NCBI GenBank assembly: GCA_033026295.1
Contig: CM065179.1
Coordinates: 24,607,275-24,671,274 of the forward strand
DNA from: Channa striata
Lineage: Eukaryota; Chordata; Actinopteri; Anabantiformes; Channidae
DNA length: 64,000 bases
Direction of reading: 5' to 3'
The translations under genes were made by a program, and so were the position numbers. Positions 1 to 11,990 of the stretch are shown here, one piece after another; the first letter of the stretch is position 1; each line of letters starts with the position of its first letter. Under the pieces are notes generated by a model. The model was not told where the DNA came from, searched no databases, and worked only from the letters and a program-made list of their open reading frames with translations.

Positions 1-2340
1 GAGCACCAAAAATTGTACAGTAGCACTCTAATCAGTAAAAAAAATACTTTTTTGTCCAGCGTGGTGCAAATAAGATCATTTGGGGTCAAGTAAATTACTA
101 AAGGAGCGTCAGATTTGATGTTCAAACTAATCCTGGCATTGCATCAAGATGAAAAAAAAAATCTGCAATTTGACATATGAGAAGACCAAATAAACAGAGG
201 GAAGAAAGGTCCACTATTCCAGATGCACAGTGCACAGGATGAGCTGATAATTCTGGCTGCAGCCACTCTCCTGGCATCAGCTACCAACTGTGTGTTACAC
301 TTCACGATCACCTTGAGGTCATTGTTTGGCGGCTGTGTTCAGGATGCTTACAGCGTGTCAGAGCATCACCTCAATTAGCATATAAAGTATGAGGGAGATC
401 TCTCTGTGTTTTCTCACTCATCGGCCGCTATCCTAATGTTTCTCCCGCTGTTGCTCTCTGTGTCTGTGCCTACATGTTTTACGGAGTGCTACTGCTATTC
501 ATTATCCACGGACAGGTGGGCGTGAGAGTGTGAGAGAGAGGCAGAGACTGGGACAGAATAAGTGCATGAAGTACATGGGACTGTAAGTAGAGGGGGTGAT
601 AGAGTAGAAGGGAAATGGAACAGAAAATGATGATGCTCTATGCATCCACACACATCAAACAAACATGAGTTTATTAAGTTACCACAATAAACCCAGATTT
701 AACACGTTTTCCAATTATGCTCCAAAGAATGTATTGACATGACTTGAAGGTCTACGTTAAAAGTTTACTACATAAACATTTATTCTTATTCTCTGCAGTG
801 GCCTCTTTTAAGAAATTACAAAGCCATTTTTGACATAAAACAAGGTCAAAGTGTTTGTGTGACCTGTTTTTAAAGACTGAAGAAAGTCCTAGGCTGAGTG
901 TGACAGACAGGGTATGAAAATTTTAGGTACCTTGCTTCAGGGCGCTTCTGAAGCAGGGCAGAGCATTTTTCTTCCACCTACAATATACTGACCAGGATTT
1001 GCTTGTGCAGCCATTCAAATCAATGAGCCGCTAGTCACCAGCATGATGCTCATGGCCATTACACTCCCTCCTCCCCTGTTTTTCTATTGTTACGGCAGAG
1101 TGGAAACAGCAGAATAAAATGAAGTGGGTTCATATTTGGGGCATCATTTGTGAATGACGTTGCTTTTGTCTTGTTTTATTGAAAACAGTAGCAGGTGTGA
1201 ATTGAGCAGACGCCTGCCAACGTTATCAATTTCATAATAGTTATTAGTCCCCAAACTCCTCTGCGGGGCCTTTCAATCAGCACAGAGTCTATTACACTGA
1301 TGTCTGGGCTGTCAACACGCACAAAACACACACGTACACAACACTGAGCGCCACTTTCAGTGAACTGGTTTCTGCTGCCACATTAAGTGGCGCACCATAA
1401 AGCCCAAATCTGTCCATTCATTGTCTTCTTCTCCTTCTGCGCGACAATAACGATAGCCGTTTTAAATGCACAATTACATAGAAGTGCTCTTGGGCAGACA
1501 GGCTGATGGCACGTTACCGCACACGCTTGGCTCCACTGGCTTAAGCGTTTGCATGTACAATTGTTGGAGCAATCTGAGAGTCTCTTGACCATGAGTGTTG
1601 CAAAGCCAGAGAAGAAAAAAAGATGCCTCCATACCTTTTTTTTCTGTTAAGAGTGACATTCGCTGGTCTCTTCAAAAAAAAGAAAACATAAACAAGCAAA
1701 AAGAATACTTTTGGATATAAAAAGTGAAATTAAAAAGTTGGCTTTGTTCTATTTTTGGCAGTGATCATCCTCAATTAATATTTTATTTGAACAATATCAC
1801 CCAGAAAATAAAATACATAAAAATATTTGGACCTTTCCTTCAAATGCAGTGTATTGAGTTGTTGTTTTTTTCCCCTTCACATGCATAATTATGTGATTAT
1901 GTATGTGATTTTGTAAATCTGTTGATGTTTGTTTTGACTTGTGCAAAGAATTTGTCTTAATTCTAAGAAATAAAAGTGTTACATTTCTGCACCATTTTTT
2001 CCTATTTTACTGTTTTCCTGGGGATGTTCTTTCTTCCAAAATAATAACATTGCCTATAATTTAAAGTAAAGTCTGTGTAGGCGGACACAGAAATCATTTA
2101 TTACTACCTTTCCAGAGGTACTACGCAGGCAAGTAACAGTGACGAGGGATGTTGTTGGCTACTGCTTCCTATTCGTAACATAAGCCCTGCCTACACTTGT
2201 CAGCACATACATTAACTGAATGTTGTCATTTGCAGTGATTTGATGCTGTTATGGGTTAGTGTAAAAAAAAAGGAGACAAACCAGTTTTAAGGCTTTAGTC
2301 ATTTTTATTCACCACTATTGGTGCCATAAAGTAATTGCAA
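1..2340. other. Intronic DNA, nothing recognised
   Basis: The stretch is AT-rich with short A and T runs and no frame of interest. The two small minus-strand frames near 1383-1659 overlap each other, have no domain and no splice context, and are taken as chance. I see no repeat family here. Confidence 0.5.
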
Positions 2341-2354
2341 AGCAATTATGTGAC

Positions 2355-2490
2355 CACCTACGCAGAAACAACCTGTTTGAAGACTGTCAGTCTGGATTTC
2401 ATCATAGCACAGAAACCTTACTGATTAAAGTCACCAATAATCTTTTGGCTTCAGATAATGGACTTTTAGATCTTAGTGCTTTTCTAAATA
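2355..2490 (+). mobile_element. LINE reverse-transcriptase fragment (L2/CR1 group)
   Basis: Read on the plus strand the DNA encodes NNLFEDCQSGFHHSTETLLI followed by KVTNNLLASDNGLLDLSAF. This matches the fingers region of L2/CR1-type reverse transcriptases, usually of the form LFEKFQSGFR..HSTETALLKVTNDLLLASD.G...LLDLSAAFD. Only about 45 codons survive. The frame ends in unrelated AT-rich DNA, so the copy is truncated on both sides and inactive. The family assignment is from memory of fish LINE proteins. Confidence 0.6.
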
Positions 2491-2584
2491 TATTAATAAA
2501 CGTTAATAAATGTGAATCCACTGTCTATGCAACTTTATTAGCAGTGTTCTGGTAAAACCGTGCCAACATCATAACAGGCTAAAA

Positions 2585-2695
2585 AAAACAGGGCTACACC
2601 CTGTGTGGCAGACATTGCCATTGTGTGTGTGTTCCAAATTACTCAGTAAGTCGCTTTGGATAAAAGCGTCTGTTAAATGTAATGTAACTGTAAAA
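2585..2695 (+). repeat. SINE 3' part (tail with AAGTCGCTTTGGATAAAAGC)
   Basis: The sequence contains GCCATTGTGTGTGTGTTCCAA, then GTAAGTCGCTTTGGATAAAA and GCGTCTGTTAAATGTAATG. That is a very common teleost SINE/LINE tail. The same order (GCCATGG, TGTGTGTGTACCAA, GTAAGTTGCTTTGGA, GTCTGCAAAATGA) recurs at 49.0 kb in this window, so the two belong to one family. The tRNA-like head is missing here, so it is a 5'-truncated copy. Confidence 0.65.
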
Positions 2696-2755
2696 TAAAA
2701 CACTGTCCAGAATCAGATAATAAATAAAATGGAAATAATGTTAAGTTATGTATTT

Positions 2756-2810
2756 TTTCGGTGCGGCCCAGTACCAATTGGTCCGTGGCTTGTGGGTTGG
2801 GGACGCCTGC
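2756..2810. mobile_element. End of a Charlie-type hAT transposon (fragment)
   Basis: The block GGTGCGGCCCAGTACCAATT, GGTCCGTGGC, GGTTGGGGACGCCTG matches the terminal part of a widespread hAT (Charlie-like) family whose inverted terminus reads CAGGGGTCCCCAACC in reverse complement. Only one end is visible and no partner terminus or target duplication was found. Confidence 0.5.
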
Positions 2811-3739
2811 TTTAAATCTTTATACTGGTATAATGGGGAATAAACAACTTCAGTTTTAAAAAGTTGTAGCTTTTATATCTAAGCTTATTTGTTTATACTA
2901 CCAGAACATACAAACATTAGTTGTTCATTAATAGTATTAGAAAAAAAGGTTTATTAGTAGATTTCCCACCACTATGTTTGAGACATAAATTCTTCAGAGA
3001 CAACAAGAAATTTAGATTAAGATAGTTGCTGATTTATAAAAATGTAACTATAGTTGTGACCATGCCAGTCAGTGGAATGGTAATGCTTCAATTATTTTCT
3101 CGAGGAAACTAAAGCAAAGGCAACATGAGGCTTAATCAACATGTAAAATAAATAAATAAAACAATTTTGTTTAAAGTTTTATCTGCGTCACAGCAAAGTC
3201 TAAAGAGGAGTTCAGAATATTTTTCTGAATTCATTTTATAACTGTCAGTACTAAAAAAATGAAATACTGACAATATCCTTACAGAAGCTGTTAACGATTG
3301 TTGTGTGTGTGTCCGTTGCATGCTGCTGCATCTTAAGAACAGCCTAATCATCCATCTATCCCTCCATCCATCCGTGTATGTACCATGGCAGTCATCCAGA
3401 ATGCCTAGTAGGTCAGTGATGCAGAAAACTGAATTGTTGTCAACCAGTTATTCTCAAACATTAGCGTGTTCAAGGATAAAAGTCACCCTGAGAGCTTATG
3501 ATGAGCCGTGGGTGCCAGCGCCTCTGAGAAGAGACGTTTTTCACTTGTCTAGTCCACGTCCCATCACACTGCACACAAACTAACAGTTTAACCACTACTT
3601 ACAGTACACACACCCTGGTAAATGTTGCTCAATTTATTAGAGTCAGTACTTTTTCTTAATGTAGTCATTGCCTTGTAGATAAGTAGGTAAGCTACAAAAA
3701 AGTCAAATATTCAAAGATATTGTGTTAGAGTTGACAACA
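2811..3739. other. Intronic DNA, nothing recognised
   Basis: The stretch is AT-rich. A short CCATCTATCCCTCCATCCATCC run near 3352 is the only simple-repeat feature. The small frames at 3136-3583 on both strands overlap it and have no recognisable domain. Confidence 0.45.
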
Positions 3740-3744
3740 TTTGA

Positions 3745-5171
3745 ATTAGGAGATGTCTCCTTCAGAGGCAGAAAACCAGGACAGCTCCAGGACCTCACAG
3801 TGTGTCCCCAATCTGTCTGAGAGTCTGTGCTGACCAGCTAGTGTCGATCCTCACTCATATCTTCAACCATTCCCTATCTGCTTCAGACAGTCCTCCATCG
3901 TGCCACTGTCCAAGAAGTCCAACATCACCAGTCTACAGGCCTGTTGCCCTGACGTCTTTGGTCATGAAGTCATTTGAGAGGCTGGACCCCTGAAGTTTGC
4001 CTACAGGGAAAACAGTTTGGCTGATGATGCAGTAAACCTAGGACTCCACTACAACTTGCAGCACCTGGATAGCCCTGGCACGTATATCAGGATTTTGTTT
4101 GTGGACTTCAGTTCAGAAGCTTCCTGACTGACAGGAGGCAGCAGGTGAGGCTGGGTAGCATCACATCTGGCACCCTCACTATCAGCACCGGTTTACCACA
4201 GGGGTATGTCCTCTCCCCACTGCTCTTCTCCCTGTACACTAACGATTGCACCACAGGGGACCCATCTGTGAAAATCCTAAAAATATACAGATGACATGAC
4301 TCTCATTGGGCTGATCCAGGACACTGATGGGTCTGGGTACAGGCGGGAGTCGGAACAGCTGGCCCAGTGGTGCAGTCAGAACTACCGAGAGCTCAACTCA
4401 CTCAAGACTGTGGAGATGATGGTGGACTTTACGCGGCACTGCCCCCCCCCTCACCATCTACAACAACACAGGGTCCACTGTGAACTCATTCAGGTTTCGA
4501 GGATCCAGAATCTCCCAGGACCTGAAGTGGTCCCCCACAAAGACACTGTCTGCAAAAAGTCCCAGCATAGGCTGTACTTCCTGAGATAGCTCAGATAGTT
4601 TAATCTTCCCAAGGAGCTGCTGACCATCTTCTACACTGCCACCATCCAGTCTGTCCTCTGCCCCTCCATCGCTGTGTGGTTTGGTTCAGCCACCAAGCAT
4701 GACGGGCACAGACTGCAGTGGGTGGTCAGGTCAGCAGAAACGATCATTGGGACTGAGCTTCCTTCCATTCAACATCTGTACCAGTCCAGAATCAGAAAAC
4801 GGGCAGCAAGCATCACTGCTGACCCCACACACCCCACACAATAACTGTTTATGCTCCTCCCACCTGCCAGGCGCTACAGAACTATGTCCTCCAGAACCAC
4901 CAGACAGTCAGTTTCTTCCCCTAGGATATGTCTGAGCTGAACTCTCAGTGCAATAACCCTGCGAATGTGACATAGTGTGTAATAAGTGTACAGTGTGCAA
5001 TTTCTATGTTTATATGTTGTAAAATATCTACCGTCTTAATGTATCTGATAATTAATGTATTAATGTATACATTTTTACTAGAGAGTACCGAGAGACAGAG
5101 ATAGACCAAATTCAATTCCTTGCTTGTCTTGTACAAACTTGGCAAATAAAGATAATTCTGATTCTGATTCT
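3745..5171 (+). mobile_element. Decayed non-LTR retrotransposon, L2/CR1/Rex1-type, 5'-truncated
   Basis: In several plus-strand frames this stretch reads as the reverse transcriptase of a Jockey-superfamily LINE. Pieces in order: TAPGPHSVSPICLRVCADQL and VYRPVALTSLVMKSFERL (about 3770-3990); LQHLDSPGTYIRILFVDFSS with motif A at 4098-4115; SGTLTISTGLPQG (motif B, about 4165-4205); YTDD at 4284-4295 in place of YADD (motif C), followed by MTLIG; then the thumb and C-terminal part with FYTATIQSVLCPSIAVWFG near 4630-4685. The 3' end has GGCAAATAAAGAT followed by an ATTCTG repeat, the usual tail of fish L2-like LINEs. It is dead: there are several frameshifts and stops, a deletion removes most of the segment between motifs A and B, and the endonuclease is absent. 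L2 versus Rex1 is undecided. Confidence 0.85.
5154..5171 (+). repeat. (ATTCTG)n LINE 3' tail
   Basis: ATTCTG is repeated about three times directly after GGCAAATAAAGATA. It ends the LINE above and marks its 3' boundary. Confidence 0.8.
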
Positions 5172-6891
5172 TTAGATTGTACAATATGCTACCACTGAAA
5201 TGTGTGACTGACAGATTTAAGGAAAATAAATAAAATATTGTAAGAGAAAATAAAAATACTCTTTTTTTTGTTTGCTTTTTCCAGTTTCAGAGCAAACATT
5301 TATTTAAATGTTTTCATTTATTTTATAGTTTTTTTTAATAGCTGATTGAAATCTTCTGTAATGCATGTTTCTTTTCAGAGTAGATCAACTGAAATTAACC
5401 AAGGGAAGACAAAAATACCTATATGGCATTATTTAATATACAGCCTTTATCATCTCTCTCTCTTTAGTCCTATACACAAAGTCAGCAAATGTCATGAAAT
5501 TCTGCTTTTTAATGAATACATTTTTGTATGCAAAATTGACACTGTCGCTCTAAGTACAACTACTGATGTACAGTTGGGACACAATTTTCTGTTGCTATTG
5601 TAAGCACAAACATGTAAAGCTAGATGGCATTATATAAGTACTGTAACGTAAGCAGTGATTTGAAACGTTTTACCTAAACTTCACTATGTTTATTTAGTAC
5701 TTAAACCTAATTAAAAGTATTTGTGCTCAAAACTCAAATAAAACAATAATCGAGCAATTTGACTGTTTAGGACAGTCAAATTGTCTGTTTGACTGTTTAG
5801 GACAGTCAAATTGGGTGACGTCAGTTTCTGTGGGTCATTTGAGAGAGTAGGTGCAAACAGTCCGGCCAATTATTTCCACATTGCTTTAAAGTGCTTTGAT
5901 CGGCTTGTCAGTTTGCTTTTGCATTGTAGATGATGTTGTTTGTTTTTCTTTTGCTTTTTTCACTCCCTGCCACCTGAAAGTTTAAACCTCTTTTGGCACG
6001 TACCACACCAGTGGGAGACATTTAGTTTGTAATTGTTGCACTCCTGCTGTGTCTCCATTCAAGCTTGGGACTGATGCTAGAGGAGGGGTATAGACACGGT
6101 TATGGATAGTTTAGCCAGGAGATCTTCTTAAGACGACCTTTTTTCCTACCACTAGATGCGGAAAATGGGCCCAGACAGAGTACCAGGCCAGCTGGCGATT
6201 CTAGAGAAGTTAACTGATGCGGGATGAATCCAACAACAAATAAAAGTGGTTCAATAAAAAAACATTACTTGATTAAGAGTCTAGTATGTATTATCTTGTG
6301 TAATTAACAATAGTGCATGGATCACATGGGAAAAAATTAATGAATAATTATCCCCCCCAAAAAAGCAGAGTATATACCGCATTAGCATAAAACAGCAATT
6401 AAAGTGAATTGCACAGTTAACATATTGCATCACTCCCTTCTCTCTTCAGTCAGTGCTTCTGAATGTTTTCAGCAATGACAAACACCTGATATTATTCGCG
6501 CATGAGAATCAGCTTTTTGATTAAATCTCTGATTTGCTATGTACGACTGGTTGTCATCTCACTTTCTGATGGTGAGTTCATCTTGTTATCAAAAACAAGA
6601 CAAGACATGAAGAGGACAAACAGATACCCTGGCCTGTTTCAACCATATCACATCAAATCTGAACACAAAAATGCATGCAAAATAGACTTTGCAAAGGATC
6701 CCCACTGTCAATATATAACGTGATAATAGTGAGCAGGAGCTCAGATGAGTATCATACAAAACAACCACAAAAAAAAAAAACACAAATGAGGAAAGCAAGA
6801 AGGAGACAGGAGATAATCTGAAAAGTAGGAGAAATTTCAAATAATTTACTGTAGCTGACAAAGAAAGCTTTATGTAGGTGTAGATCTTTAA
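5172..6891. other. Intronic DNA with one short repeated palindrome
   Basis: Apart from the 5756-5813 palindrome pair I see only AT-rich unique DNA. Small frames at 5346-5603 and 6502-6861 carry no domain. Confidence 0.45.
5756..5813. repeat. Two tandem copies of a 28-base palindrome
   Basis: AATTTGACTGT, spacer TTAGG, ACAGTCAAATT forms an 11-base-pair stem with a five-base loop at 5756-5782. A second copy with period 30 follows at 5788-5813 (TTTGACTGTTTAGGACAGTC and on). Both copies are otherwise identical. Confidence 0.85.
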
Positions 6892-7101
6892 AAAGAAATT
6901 TACTCCTGCATAGTTAACCCATCCCTCTTGAGAGAGCAGAGGGCTGCCACGGTTTGGTGGGCGGAGCTAGCTCTGGGTGTCTTGCTCAGGGACACACCTG
7001 GTGGGGATTACAGGTAGGCCGGGATTTCCCACACCGCGATTTGATCCCACATTGTCTGTTTTGCCCTCCAGCATCTCTACCCATTGAGCTACTAGGCCGC
7101 T
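6892..7101 (-). repeat. tRNA-headed SINE, minus orientation
   Basis: Read on the minus strand the head is GCGGCCTAGTAGCTCAATGG then GTAGAGATGCTGGAGG, with an A-box-like TAGCTCAATGGGTAGAG (7075-7091) and a B-box-like GGGATCAAATCG near 7036-7050. The body contains GTGTCCCTGAGCAAGACACC, the core typical of fish SINEs, and the end reads GAGGGATGGGTTAAC then GCAGGAGTAAATTTC. The copy seems nearly full length. The head is not a functional tRNA, because no cloverleaf or acceptor pairing can be drawn. Confidence 0.7.
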
Positions 7102-7533
7102 TTAAATCTGAACACTGCCACTGTACACATAAAAACAGACAGAGTACAACAATGGCAAGTACATCGCAAACTGACAGAGCACTAGATGATATTTGTTTCA
7201 TTACTTGTTATATTCCATTCCATTATTCAAGCCTGTAAGTTGTCCTACCAGTCCAAAGCTTAAATTTCCAAACCTTATACTCTTTAGATGGAAAGTACTG
7301 TACACTGAAAAATGACCTTGTACAAACATGTTTAGATGTATAATAATAATACACGACTACTGTAAATATAGATAAGAAGTAGCTGATGGTCAGCCAACTG
7401 ATAATTCCATAGGCTGTTACAGCTGTTTCATTAACAACGCATGACAACAAAGATGGGAAATAATGATTGAAAACAGTGGTGCCAGATATGCCTCAGGGGG
7501 TGGTGGAGACCAAAACAGGACTAAAATAAGAGA

Positions 7534-7560
7534 AGTTCTAGAGTTCTAGAGTTCTAGAGT
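7534..7560. repeat. GTTCTAGA x3 octamer repeat
   Basis: Three exact head-to-tail copies of the octamer GTTCTAGA, each containing the palindrome TCTAGA, are followed by GTTAGG. Confidence 0.8.
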
Positions 7561-8760
7561 TAGGTTATATCAGGGCTTAGCCAGGTGGTACAACAGTGTA
7601 CTCCTCCATATGTATGTGTGTTTTGGGTGTGGGGTTTTTGGCCGTTGGCATCATAGGAAGCCATGGGGATAGATGGACAGGTTGCAGAACTTAATGCTTC
7701 ACCACAGAAGCAAACTGTGGTTCTACAGGTTCTACAGAGAGACATCTGAATCCCATGTTTATCTTCAGCCAGGTGTGTGCAGAGAAACATCAGAACATGT
7801 CGACAAGATGGTCAACTTTTAACCTTGGATGGAAGTTGTCAATCTTTTGAGAAACCTTCTGGGGCTTATCTGCCTAACCCTAACTATCTTTGTCTCAAGT
7901 TTGGTCTTTTACCAAAGGTAACAACATCAGGCTAATATCATGTACTTCCTGCCAAGATTAACACCTTTGTCTAAAACCAGACAAGGCTGACAACTGCAAT
8001 GGTGTCTTTACAATGTTTTTTCTAGACACACCTATTGCCCCAGTGGGACTATTTCACACATTTTAAAAAGACACCCAGTAGATCTGATTACGATGCTTTT
8101 TCGAGGAAAACCTGCTCCACTAAGGCACTACACTGATGCTCACATAGCACGTGTCAGAGGGTAGGGGCACAGAAGGTAAATTGTTGTTTAGGTTTGAGGA
8201 GTTGTTAGATGGGCTCAATCCAGGGCAGGTGAAATGTTTATGTATTTATCACCATTACCATAGACGATGGGTTTTGTTTGGCTTTTCTGAGACACAACAA
8301 TGTTCAAGTTTTTATGTTCTAGAATATGTCCTATAATTTGAAATGCTTTTCTTTTGTGGATACAGTTTATGAAGCAAGCCGTCTTGCTCAAACTATACTT
8401 ATTCAAAGCAGTTAAAACTTTGTTAATGGGAACTCTCACTGCTAATCCTCCACACATTCAGTTCTATCACTGCTCCACTCTGATCATTCCACTAAAGACC
8501 AAGATGTCTACAACTATGATCAGGCGTTAGTATAAAAAGAAATGCCATGCATAATCAAAAGTTAGAGTTGGGGCTTTGCTAAAAATATCTAGGGTATAAG
8601 CCCTGTGAGCTTGCCCCTGGCGCTGTGTATGCTAATAGTCATCAGATGTGGGGAAACACGCCTCCACAAACGTTAACATGGATGTTGGACTGAATAACAT
8701 CAGAAGCCAATAATATGTCACTTTCATGATTAGAGCTTGCAGGGTTGCCCCTAAGAAGCT

Positions 8761-8801
8761 AATTAAATAAATAAATAAATAAATATATATATATTTTTTT
8801 T
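8761..8801. repeat. (AAAT)n-(AT)n-T(n) simple repeat
   Basis: About five AAAT units run into five TA units and then a T run. Confidence 0.8.
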
Positions 8802-11800
8802 ATCTAGCCTAGCCTCAGTGACTGGACAAATTACTCCAAATGTCCACATAACAGTAGATAGTGTCCACTCCCTCTGTTTTTGGGTAAAGGTGCTGGACTA
8901 ACAGAGTGGCCAAAGTGATTTTTGGTTGTACATTCATCACAATCGGACAATGGTCATATAACATGTGCTCTCAAATCTGTGCCGTTTAAACTTAAATAAA
9001 CATACCATTGGGATAATTTCATCTGATAACTGCTCTTCTCTACTAGCTGATTCAACACATTCTCCACCACAGGTATTTCTCTCAGTGGCTGGGGGGAAAG
9101 GGCTCCTGCAACAGCACTTACACACCATCACAGAGCAGTGAAACTCTCCACTGACACTGTGACAAATGAAATTGTTTTAGGTGGGTTAGCAGCTCCTTAA
9201 GCTGGGGTGAAGCAGCTTTCACTGCAGCTCTTACAGAGTGCTACCCTCCGAGCTGCTGAGCAAAAATACAACTTTACCTCCGTCTTATTGGCAGGGGACA
9301 GGATGGAGTCCAAATTTTAATAAAACTCCAATATCAGGCAGATAAAAGCAATATTTCTCGCAAGAAAGAATAATACAGAGAAAGACCGATAGACAGACAC
9401 AGAAACACATAAAAAGAAGGGAGATCTTTCTAATAAGTAGCCAGAGGAGTAAACAGTGTGAGAGGCTGTAATTTGATTTCTTACACCGTATGGGCCATAG
9501 TGCCATTGCTATCAAGTGGGGAACAACAGAAAATACTTCCACCTCAGACATGACACATTGACCAATCATGTTCAAACCATTAGTGCATGTGTGTGTTGGG
9601 TTACAGACCTGCAATTGTTTTGTGCATGAATCATCTGTCTAAATTAAAATACCTCTGCCTCCTTTCCACCTATTCCTGTATCTTCCAGTCTACCCTTTAT
9701 TGCTTTATCTTTCCCAACACCTCTGAGCCTTCTGAGCCCACAAGAGACACGCTCACAACTCAACCTTGAGTCATTATTTTAAATATCACTAAGGCAAACT
9801 GACATTTTTAATGGCATCCGAAAAATGAAAAGTCACTGTTTAAAATCTGCACCTCCCATCTTTTATTGCTTTTAATAACTGTCTTAATTCTACTGAGGCA
9901 CACCATAAATGATACATCAACCTAGACATGCTCTGGTCTTGTTCTGCAGCTGTATTCTTCTTGCTTCTTGTTTGCTGCTATAATGGCCACTGCCCCCCTC
10001 CCCCCAGGAAGTTCATTAAAATTTAAACTAACCTAACCTAATTTAATTGTGAATGTAATTCCTTGTCTTCTGATAAACACTTTATTTATACAGTCTGTGT
10101 CACAGTGTGCTGCATTGTGTCGGGTGATTACAATGCACTCCGTATGTGTGCTAAAAACTGCTTTTGTTGTGTGCTTTTGTTTGATTTCTATTAGGAAAAT
10201 CTGCAACATCATGCAGCAGCAATGCAGAGTCAAGGCATGATGATTGAATATCTTCTCACCTGCTTTCCTCATAAAATCTCCAACACTGTTGCCTTATTTC
10301 TCCTGCAGTATCATCCCTTCTGCACTTTTTTCCCTGTCTATAGACAAAAGAGCAATGTTTATTACCATAACTTTGCTAATATAGCTCTGCTGTGTAAAAT
10401 CATTAGAGCAAAAGGCCTTTCATCCTGTAATTATCATTGATTTGACAACAAGCTGGTTTGGCCATTGGAATACGCTCATGGCAGCAGCAGCAGCAACAAC
10501 TCTACAAGATAGTAGCGATGTTTGTAAAAAAATCACCAATGTGAGTGATTGAAGGGACACTAGTGAGCATGGACAGTTTTGTTGTTGTTTTTAGGATTGT
10601 TCTGAAGAAATGATGAAGAATATTCAACAAACATGCTGTCCACTCATCCTGCCTAGAATCAGTAGCAGAACATACAGTGAAGGCAGCACCATATAAAATG
10701 TGGTTGCAGACAAAGGTGGGAGACTGACAACGCCAGTAGAAACTAGTTATTTGACAGAAGATGTGCCATGAGACAAAATGGTCAAGGTTAGGTTATACAT
10801 TTGCGAAGCCATTAGTATGCAAATTATTCCTACAAACATTCTAAAAACCCTAACTTCCTGGAAAAGTTGGCAACATCTGACTAAGTTTAAAAGTCAACCA
10901 TCTTGTTGGCAGTCTATGATCTTGGTCTGTAGCTAGGCGCCTGTAGCACACAGTGCAAACAGCAGGATACTGCCCAAATTAGCCAAGACATCAGTTCACA
11001 GGTAATTTTCAGATGAGAAGTTTTGCAGTTACATTCAGAATGTGCCAAACCTCCAGAGCTCCAGCTGATAAAGAGTGAAAAAAGAAAAAGAGAGGTGTTC
11101 ACATATTTAACGGGGGAGAAGAAAATCAAACTGATCCTAAAGGCTGGGGCGGTGTGTATCTTGTTGCAGGGTGTGCTGTAGTGATCTGACAAGTCGATAA
11201 GGGTCTATTTATCTTTAATGATGTTCAATGATTCAATATGATGTTTTACAAGAATAGGCTCTTGTCTGCACATCTTATTTTTTCTCTGCATTAGTCTTGC
11301 ATTTGTCACATTTGTGTTTTGCATTTAGAAAGCTGTTAATTTTGAGTGCCATGTTAAAAAGGATCCATATATTGAGAACACTAGCATGTAGTGTTAAAGT
11401 GCTTTTAGATTAGGATGATTCAGGAACTTCCTGTCACTAGGATATGGTTAGGATTGCACCAAAGATGATGATATGTTAAAAAATACACAAGCATAACATG
11501 CATAAGAATTAAATAATTCTTGTGTTTTGTCATCCATCCATTATTTCATCCAGACCTTTCAACAACCGCTTTGTCTTCTTTAAATTACATCAACATACAT
11601 ATGTCACTTTGGTGCCTATAATATTTAGTATATTGACTAGATGCCACCACTTTCCCACTTGCCTTGCTCATCATAACTACGGCAGTAAGTAGTAGATTGG
11701 CCTACCATAACCATAACTGTGGGCTGATAATTGAGTGATTCAAATATTTACTTCAATCTATGAAGTATAATAAACCCCAAAAATAAACAACATCAATTAG

Positions 11801-11864
11801 AGATTTCTGATCATTATCCGCTGGAAGTTCAGTGATATGTGAAAAAGTGAAGCTGGTTGACCTG

Positions 11865-11990
11865 GATTCTGGGATTCAGGGTCACTGGTTTAATCTCATA
11901 TTGTTTCAGTTCACATCAAAAAATCCTTGGGCGAGACACTAACCCCCAAGTTGTCCTAGACGTCTGGCAAAATGGCAGCTACAGCTTATT
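11865..11990 (+). repeat. Fragment of a SINE of the 48-kb family
   Basis: GGGTCACTGGTTTAATCTC resembles the B-box side of the SINE head at 48.3 kb (GGGTCAATGGTTTGATGTTC). CCTTGGGCGAGACACTAACC then CCCAAGTTGTCC matches the SINE core CCTGGGCAAGACACTGAACC then CCAAGTTGCTCC. The following CTGGCAAAATGGCAGCTACA resembles the core's ...GCATGGCAGCC. The A-box end and the tail are eroded. Confidence 0.5.

Larger units (their letters stand above)
7102..11859. other. Intronic DNA, largely unrecognised
   Basis: The stretch holds an octamer GTTCTAGA repeated three times near 7534-7560, an (AAAT)n/(AT)n run at 8761-8801, and otherwise unique AT-rich sequence. Frames of up to 109 codons (for example 9285-9614 minus) have no recognisable domain and no coding-like character. 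Confidence 0.45.

Noticed and set aside
7036..7101. tRNA gene on the minus strand
   Set aside because: A- and B-box-like motifs are present, but no cloverleaf forms and the sequence continues into a SINE core and tail.
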